Assembly (NCBI GenBank): GCA_030522415.1
Contig: CM060121.1
Coordinates: forward strand, 24,018,142 to 24,082,141
Reading direction: 5' to 3'
From: Channallabes apus
Taxonomy: Eukaryota; Chordata; Actinopteri; Siluriformes; Clariidae
DNA: 64,000 nt
The notes beneath the pieces were generated by a model. That model made no database searches. It saw only the letters and a list, made by a program, of their open reading frames with translations, and was not told where the DNA came from. The translations under genes were made by a program, and so were the position numbers. This document shows, piece by piece, positions 52,001 through 60,904 of this stretch. Position 1 is the stretch's first letter; every line of letters begins with the position of its first letter.

Positions 52001-55000
52001 CCTCAGTAGTGATGAAGTGCTTTGAACGCCTGGTTCACTACCGGACACACTCGACCCACTACAGTTTGCTTATCATCCGAACCGTTCCACAGACGATGCA
52101 ATCTCAAATCTCCTCCACACATCTCTCACCCACCTGGACACTAAGAGGGGAAATTATGTGAAAATGCTCTTCATCGACTACAGCTCTGCATTTAATACCA
52201 TAATTCCCTCCACACTCACCACCAAGCTGGAGCACCTGGGACTCAACTCACCCATGCGTCTGTGGATCTCCACCTTCCTAACTGGCAGACCACAGGCAGT
52301 AAGGATGGGCGGTCATGTCTCAGCCTCCCTCACACTCAGCACTGGAGCCCCCCAGGGTTGTGTTCTGAGCCCCCTGCTGTACTCTTTATACACCTACGAC
52401 TGCATGGCCACTACCAACTCCACCGCCGTCATCAAGTTTGCTGACGACACTGTCGTGGTGGGCCTGATCACGAACAACGATGAGTCGGCCTACCTGGAGG
52501 AGATTGGAAATCTGGAGAACTGGTGCCAGAGGAACAATCTCCTCCGGAACGTCACTAAGACAAAGGAGCTGATAGTGGACTTTAGTACAAAGCAGGAGAG
52601 GAACTACCAGACCCCCGTCATCAACAGGAGCCCAGTGGAGAGAGTGGACAGCTTCAGATACCTTGGTGTTCACATCACGCAGGACCTGTCATGGTCCTGT
52701 CACATCAACACCGTGGCGAAAAAGGCCCGGCAGCGTCTGTACCACCTCAGACGCTTGAGAGACTTCAGACTGCCCTCCAAGGTGCTCAGGAATGTCTACT
52801 CCTGCACCATAGAGAGCATCCTGACGGGAAACATCATGACCTGGTTTGGAAACAGCACCATGCAGGACAGACGAGCTCTACAGAGTGTGGCGCGTTCAGC
52901 TGAGCGCATCATCCGCACCAAGCTCCCTGACCTGCACTCAATCTACACCAAGTGGTGCTGGACCAAGGCCAGGAAGATCGTGAAGGACCTCAGCCATCCC
53001 AACAATGGACTGTTCTCTTTGTTGCGGTCAGGAAAGCGCTTCCGCTCCCTGAAGGCCAACACAGAGAGACTGAGGAGGAGCTTCTTCCCGCAGGCGATAA
53101 GGTCTCTCAACCATACCACATTCACACCACAAACACAGAACTAATACAACCTGTTAACGTCAATGGACACTATGGACACTTCCTTGCACATCTACACTTA
53201 CATCTAAACTCATGTTTCTGTTTACATTCTGGACCCTTATGTTTACATTCTGGACCCTTACACAAAGACACTTTAATAAGGCACCTTAAGACATGTTTCT
53301 ATGCATACTTGCACACCATACTTCCTCCACCAAATTTCAAAAAAAAAAAAAAAAAAAGAAAATCTCTATTTTACAGTACATTTCTATTTTTATTTCTATT
53401 TTATGTACAGTATACTTTTATTTTTATTTCTATTTTTATTCTAGTTAAGTTTAAATTTTCCTATCGTATTTCTTTATTCACATTTATTTCTTACTATAAG
53501 ATTTAATTCTCTTTTTAAGGTCACTGGCGGTCGTGTAAGCATTTCACTGCATATCGTACTGTGTATGACTGTGTATGTGACGAATAAAATTTGAATTTGA
53601 ATTTGAATTTAACCGCCCTCCGGAGGGCCCAAGAAGAGGAGGTGGCGGTTCCCTCAGCCCTAACCTTTGTCCGTCGCTGCAAAAGGACATGGCAGTGGGC
53701 CCGCAATCAACTTTTGCGCACCGTAAGGACCTTCCAACGTCAAGCTAACCCGTCATCAATCATCAGTTCCCAGGTATTGCATCGGTCAAAGGTCATGCTT
53801 TCTACATGGGACCTTCCACTCAAGACCACCTCAAAGAAGCTCTCTCCAAGGTTTGTGGGTCCCTTCACTATCAACCGCATTATCAATCCATGCTCTGTCC
53901 GACTATCGCTACCTCTCACCATGCGCTGAATTAACCCCACTTTCCACGTCTCCCAGATTCGCTGTCTGGCCTCTTGCCCACTGTCTACGCCCTCCCAACC
54001 CCCTCCACCCCCCGACTCATAGACGGGGGTGAAGCCTTCACTGTCCACAGACTCCTCAAGTCTCGCCGCCGTGGGCGTGGTCTCCAATACTCAGTGGACT
54101 GGGAGGGTTATGGTCCTGAAGAGAGAAGTTGGGTACCCGCAAGATTCATCCTAGATTCTCTGATCACAGACTCCACCCCGAGGCACCTGTTAGAACGACT
54201 GGGGGCGTTCATAGGGGGTAGGGTACTGTCACGCCACGTCAAGCCACAGCCCCGCCATGATCACCAGAGCACTCCTGCTCCTTTCTCCCAACCACTCCTC
54301 CCGCTCTCGACACACCTGCATCCTATCAGTAATCACCTCTCATGCTTATTTAAGCCACACGTTGACACCACCACCTCGCCAGTTTATTGTGTGCCTTCTC
54401 AGCCTCAATACACCAGCGTTATCTCTCGTCTCAGCCTGCCAAGTACCGACCTCGCTTCGCTTTTTGACTACGACCTCGCCTTTCGATTTGGATTAAAACA
54501 CATTCGGAGATTTCCCGTTACCGACTGCTTACCTGCCATCGACCACGAGTTCGGATCACGGACTTCTTCTCTCTTCTCCGGCTTCGACTCTTGCCCGCTT
54601 CACGACTACAATTTATCTCTGCTCCTCGCCGAGCTCATGCCGCCTTGGTTCTTACCGGCATAAAGTTTGGATTACATGCCTGCTCTGCGCGCTTCCGCGT
54701 TCCTGCGAGCCAAAGCATCATACACCACGCACGCTCGCGCCGGCATTCCGTACTTCCGCATTCCAGCAGGCTCTACGCGCTCTCTACGTGGATTCAACGT
54801 CAAAGCATTAAACTTCCACGTTGTCTACCCAGTCACAAGCACTCAACCTCCATTTCCCACCCGTAGTTGACTGTCTCATCTGCACTTGGATCCACCACGC
54901 CCCCAACCGTACACGTGATACAATCTGTACCTTTAGCAGAGAAACTGCCCCAAAGCATAATGTTTCCACCTCCGTGCTTGACTGTAGGGACTGTGGTGTT

Positions 55001-57843
55001 CTTAGTGTCATAGTCAGCATTTTTCTTCCTCCGAAAACAGCAAGTCGAGTTGATGACAAAGAGCTCAATTTTGGTCTCATCTGACCACAGCAGTTTATCC
55101 CAATCTTTCTCTGTTCATTGGCCAACCGCAGACAGGTCTGTACATGTGTCTTCTTGAGGAGGGGAAACCTTGCTACATCATGACCTGGTTTGGAAACAGC
55201 ACCATGCAGGACAGACGAGCTCTACAGAGTGTGGCGCGTTCAGCTGAGCGCATCATCCGCACCAAGCTCCCTGACCTGCACTCAATCTACACCAAGTGGT
55301 GCTGGACCAAGGCCAGGAAGATCGTGAAGGACCTCAGCCATCCCAACAATGGACTGTTCTCTTTGTTGCGGTCAGGAAAGCGCTTCCGCTCCCTGAAGGC
55401 CAACACAGAGAGACTGAGGAGGAGCTTCTTCCCGCAGGCGATAAGGTCTCTCAACCATACCACATTCACACCACAAACACAGAACTAATACAACCTGTTA
55501 ACGTCAATGGACACTATGGACACTTCCATGCACATCTACACTTACATCTAAACTCATGTTTCTGTTTACATTCTGGACCCTTATGTTTACATTCTGGACC
55601 CTTACACAAAGACACTTTAATAAGGCACCTTAAGACATGTTTCTATGCATACTTGCACACCATACTTCCTCCACCAAATTTCAAAAAAAAAAAAAAAAAA
55701 AAGAAAATCTCTATTTTACAGTACATTTCTATTTTTATTTCTATTTTATGTACAGTATACTTTTATTTTTATTTCTATTTTTATTCTAGTTAAGTTTAAA
55801 TTTTCCTATCGTATTTCTTTATTCACATTTATTTCTTACTATAAGATTTAATTCTCTTTTTAAGGTCACTGGCGGTCGTGTAAGCATTTCACTGCATATC
55901 GTACTGTGTATGACTGTGTATGTGACGAATAAAATTTGAATTTGAATTTAACCGCCCTCCGGAGGGCCCAAGAAGAGGAGGTGGCGGTTCCCTCAGCCCT
56001 AACCTTTGTCCGTCGCTGCAAAAGGACATGGCAGTGGGCCCGCAATCAACTTTTGCGCACCGTAAGGACCTTCCAACGTCAAGCTAACCCGTCATCAATC
56101 ATCAGTTCCCAGGTATTGCATCGGTCAAAGGTCATGCTTTCTACATGGGACCTTCCACTCAAGACCACCTCAAAGAAGCTCTCTCCAAGGTTTGTGGGTC
56201 CCTTCACTATCAACCGCATTATCAATCCATGCTCTGTCCGACTATCGCTACCTCTCACCATGCGCTGAATTAACCCCACTTTCCACGTCTCCCAGATTCG
56301 CTGTCTGGCCTCTTGCCCACTGTCTACGCCCTCCCAACCCCCTCCACCCCCCGACTCATAGACGGGGGTGAAGCCTTCACTGTCCACAGACTCCTCAAGT
56401 CTCGCCGCCGTGGGCGTGGTCTCCAATACTCAGTGGACTGGGAGGGTTATGGTCCTGAAGAGAGAAGTTGGGTACCCGCAAGATTCATCCTAGATTCTCT
56501 GATCACAGACTCCACCCCGAGGCACCTGTTAGAACGACTGGGGGCGTTCATAGGGGGTAGGGTACTGTCACGCCACGTCAAGCCACAGCCCCGCCATGAT
56601 CACCAGAGCACTCCTGCTCCTTTCTCCCAACCACTCCTCCCGCTCTCGACACACCTGCATCCTATCAGTAATCACCTCTCATGCTTATTTAAGCCACACG
56701 TTGACACCACCACCTCGCCAGTTTATTGTGTGCCTTCTCAGCCTCAATACACCAGCGTTATCTCTCGTCTCAGCCTGCCAAGTACCGACCTCGCTTCGCT
56801 TTTTGACTACGACCTCGCCTTTCGATTTGGATTAAAACACATTCGGAGATTTCCCGTTACCGACTGCTTACCTGCCATCGACCACGAGTTCGGATCACGG
56901 ACTTCTTCTCTCTTCTCCGGCTTCGACTCTTGCCCGCTTCACGACTACAATTTATCTCTGCTCCTCGCCGAGCTCATGCCGCCTTGGTTCTTACCGGCAT
57001 AAAGTTTGGATTACATGCCTGCTCTGCGCGCTTCCGCGTTCCTGCGAGCCAAAGCATCATACACCACGCACGCTCGCGCCGGCATTCCGTACTTCCGCAT
57101 TCCAGCAGGCTCTACGCGCTCTCTACGTGGATTCAACGTCAAAGCATTAAACTTCCACGTTGTCTACCCAGTCACAAGCACTCAACCTCCATTTCCCACC
57201 CGTAGTTGACTGTCTCATCTGCACTTGGATCCACCACGCCCCCAACCGTACACGTGATACAATCTGTACCTTTAGCAGAGAAACTGCCCCAAAGCATAAT
57301 GTTTCCACCTCCGTGCTTGACTGTAGGGACTGTGGTGTTCTTAGTGTCATAGTCAGCATTTTTCTTCCTCCGAAAACAGCAAGTCGAGTTGATGACAAAG
57401 AGCTCAATTTTGGTCTCATCTGACCACAGCAGTTTATCCCAATCTTTCTCTGTTCATTGGCCAACCGCAGACAGGTCTGTACATGTGTCTTCTTGAGGAG
57501 GGGAAACCTTGCTGCACTGAAGGATTTCAATTCATGCAGGCGTATTGTGTTACCAATGGTTTGTTTGGTGACTGTGCTCTCAACATGTGAGATCATTCAC
57601 AAGCTCCTCCCGTGTAGTCCTGGGCTGGTCCCTCATTTTTCTCATGATTATTCAAATACTTATTTCCCTCATTGAAATGCAACTTAATTCATAACATTTT
57701 TATCATGTGCGTTTTCTGAATTTTTGGTTGATATTCTGTCTCGATCCTTTACCATAGACCTATGATAAAAATTATAGACCCTTCATTTCATTGTAAGTGG
57801 GCAAACTTAGAAAATCTGTAGGGGATCAAATACTTACAGATTT

Positions 57844-57930
<87 letters not shown>

Positions 57931-60869
57931 AATATGCTGCCTCTGCATACGTGCCTTCTAATACAAATAATTAACTGTGTTCAAAAACATACCTGGCCTT
58001 AAGGTCAGACGGATACGCTGTGGTTGAATCTGAGTGATGTCACCACCCGAGCCATGAGCATAGTCACTAAGAGGACGGTCCTCTTCCACTGCGATGCTAC
58101 TGACTGGAGATTCAATAAACTCTGGTTTACATCCAGACTCAAGCAAGATGGATTTTTGGTTACAACGGGAAACACTGGAGCTGTTGGTATCCATGTTCTG
58201 ACACAAATAACAAAATGCGTACGCACTTGATATTGATATTCTTAAGTGATCAGCACACAGTGATGACAACACATGTAAAATAAGTGCAGAAATGTGCTGT
58301 TGACAAATGTGATGGCAGGTCAAAAAACAATGCTGTGAAAACATTTCTGAAGAATGTTTCTGCTAGAAGAATATTTTTTCAAAATTATGTGATATATAAG
58401 TGTATAAATTACTTCACTAAGAGATGAATAATGCCAACAACATTGGACTTGTCCAAAAGTGGGCCTGCACATCCTCAGCTTCACGGTATAGACTTATGGG
58501 TATAGAGTGGGTTTTATTTTTAGATATAATTATTTTGCATTGTCATTATAAAATAATTTCAGATATAAATCTTGTCTACAAATATGTCTTAAAACCAATA
58601 CATACTGTAGTGTAACACACACACACTACCGTTCAATAGTTTGGGGTCAGTTTCTAACTCCATGATGGTTCCTGATTTTTATTTCTTTCTACATTGTAAA
58701 GGAATGCTGAAGGTGTTCAAAAATGCATTAATCTCCTTTGAATAGTTGATATTGAGATGTGTCTGCTACTTATGCTCTGTAACGACTTCATAATGCCTCT
58801 AATGGCCTTTATGAGAGACAGTTTCATTATGGTGCTTGATGGATTTACTGTTAAATCCATACTGTTCTTGCAAGAACTATTACAGAAAGGCTGACCTCTG
58901 TGTCTTAAAATAACAACTAACTGTTGTTTTTGTTATTGTTACGTAATTACCTAATTCCATATGTGTTATTTTATAGTTTTGAAATCCCCAGTATTGTTGT
59001 AGAATGTAGAAAATAAATCACTAAACAAAAACAAAGAAATTTGCAAGTGTCCCCAAACTTTTGAACGGTAGTGTATGTGTCAAGTTAATGTCAACACATT
59101 TGTTATTCTTAATATCATTTTAATTTGGAAAAGTAAATGTGGTGGCATATGGTGTAGCGTTAGCACCGTGGCCTTTCAATTCCAGGGTAGAGGGTTTGAT
59201 TCCTGCCTTGGATCATTACAACATATTCAGTTAGCAATCAACTGATAGCTTAGCAACTTTACATTTAAAAAGTTAAATTAAACAATAATTCCTAAACATT
59301 ATTATTGATTGCGTTAAAAAAGTTTGTAATTTTACTATACATACTCAACTTTGCTTAACTTTGGTCAGATCACTCCATATACTGTAGCCCACAACATTAG
59401 CTCTTTATATTGTTGGTATCCTTCCTGTTAGCAGGTTAGCTTGCGCAGCAGGACTCTGCTGGCTTTGTGGCTCGTAGCTAACTCTAGATTACCATCAATT
59501 TGTGAAAAGTCAGAATTTTAATATGGTCTCAGTGTATAGTAACGGTGACCGAACTAAACAAGCACTGTTCTTGTTTAAGCATTTCAAAGAATCAAAGAAC
59601 ACTACACACTGTGGGGGAAAAAAATGCAGTAATTTAGATGCAGTGTTTTGGTGTTGCTTAAATAAAAGCAGAAGTACTTGGCTAAAAATGTGTTCAATTT
59701 CAGGTAAAAAGTACCACTTTAATTCTATTTGCTCCACAATGTACTTTCGGTACAAAAGTACAAGTACTCCGCAAAGAAATAGATTTTTCTGGATATCTGA
59801 CTGAGTTATTGAGAAAAAGAATAAAAAATTTTTTTAAACACAACTGAAGTTGTTGTTGTTAAATAATATGAATGTTCATGTCTAGGGAGATTGATAGCAA
59901 CAGGATTTGACATTAAACAAATTGCAGGTAGCATTGTTAGCCTGCTTCATTACTTTGACCTAGATGACTAGATGTCTGACTAGATGTCGCCTCTGACGCT
60001 GCTGTCCATAGGAACGATGCGTCAGCGCGGCCGCCATCTTGTGTCAGGGGAAGCCGCGTCTACTCTGCATAAGTTAACATTGGCAGGAAACTATCAACGA
60101 TTAAAATCACCTTAATCTGCTTAATTTTCAAGCGATTTTCAAGCCGTTTGGTTTATTATAAATGTCAGACATATATTTATGATAGAACATAGATTAATTA
60201 ATTATTTTACTTATATGATATAAGTAAAATAATAAATTAATCTATGTTCTATCATAAATATGTGATATATCATATACAATACAATACTTTGACACACCTA
60301 CATAACTAATTAATTTGTTCTACAATGCATAAAACTATTACAAGGATGCTGATAGTGATATGGAAAAAAAACATGAATAATATAAAATAAAGTATATATA
60401 AAATATAAATAAATAGATAAATAATAGAGCAAAATTTAAATTAATAAAGGTATGAGTTAAACAAACAAAGCGGGAAAAAAAACAATTATGGACTTCCTGA
60501 CCAACAGACCTCAGAATGTTAGGATGGGGAACCTAACATCTGCATCTAGGCAGAAATTAAATCGTCATAAATCGTCCAAATCTCAAATGATTTAAAAAAA
60601 AAGTTTTTTGGTTTGTTCCAACTGACAGACATGTATTTATGATCGAGTCCAGAGAAAATTGAAGCTTATGATATTAATCTACTTCAAAACTAGGTGTAAG
60701 TTTATTATTCTTCCACTTCAGTGAACTTAAAATTAACTATTGTTACTTACCTTAGCCTAGTCTACAGCACACACAATGGCTACAATGGTGTGATATCCAT
60801 ACTTAATAATACATGTTAATTAAAACATTTGAATTGTACATATCTGAATTTGTACATCAGCAAGCCTGC

Positions 60870-60904
<35 letters not shown>

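Larger units (their letters stand above)
48410..54922 (+). mobile_element. Ty3/gypsy chromovirus-type LTR retrotransposon, 5'-truncated and broken
   Basis: Order: gag fragment (48410-48710) with CCHC knuckle [14 protein letters not shown] (about 48770); degraded protease region in which the catalytic D-S-G is not found (ALISSS instead); reverse transcriptase (49250-49900) with YLDD (about 49840); RNase H (50060-50600); integrase zinc-binding region (50640-50890); a LINE insertion; integrase carboxy end (53599-53930); chromodomain (54020-54180, [20 protein letters not shown]); polypurine tract; 3' LTR. No 5' LTR and no integrase core were found. Multiple stops and frame shifts make it non-functional. 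Confidence 0.85.
52831..57513 (+). repeat. Tandem duplication of 2.34 kb (two copies)
   Basis: Copy 1 is 52831-55174 and copy 2 is 55175-57513. Both hold the LINE 3' end, gypsy integrase end and chromodomain, LTR, and part of the family B Tc1. Visible differences are one T/A substitution (53184 versus 55528 region), a poly-A length change, and one fewer TTTGAA unit in copy 2. The junction at 55174/55175 joins Tc1 sequence (CCTTGCT) directly to LINE sequence (ACATCATGACC). Confidence 0.93.
46816..57847 (-). mobile_element. Outer Tc1-like element (family B) holding a nested stack
   Basis: Left terminal repeat from 46816 (CAGTGGGGGAAATAAATATT, TTATCCCCTACAGATTTTCT) and right terminal repeat ending near 57847 match in inverted orientation through AAGTTTGCCCACTTACAA; TA precedes the left end. 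The right tip merges into (CT)n. Minus-strand transposase text remains in the left part (48115-48410) and in the right part (54923-55174, again at 57262-57660, with landmarks such as CATAATGTTTCCACCTCCGT). Roughly 350 bp expected between these parts are absent. Confidence 0.82.

Noticed and set aside
53740..54087. 115-codon minus frame, repeated at 56079-56426
   Set aside because: Antisense shadow of the gypsy chromodomain region; the repetition comes from the tandem duplication.
54227..57261. Two 696-bp LTRs as a retrotransposon pair
   Set aside because: Both lie in copies of the same duplicated unit with identical flanks, so they are one LTR duplicated secondarily.
59502..59804. 100-codon plus frame
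   Set aside because: No recognised family; overlaps a frame of similar length on the other strand in AT-rich intron sequence.
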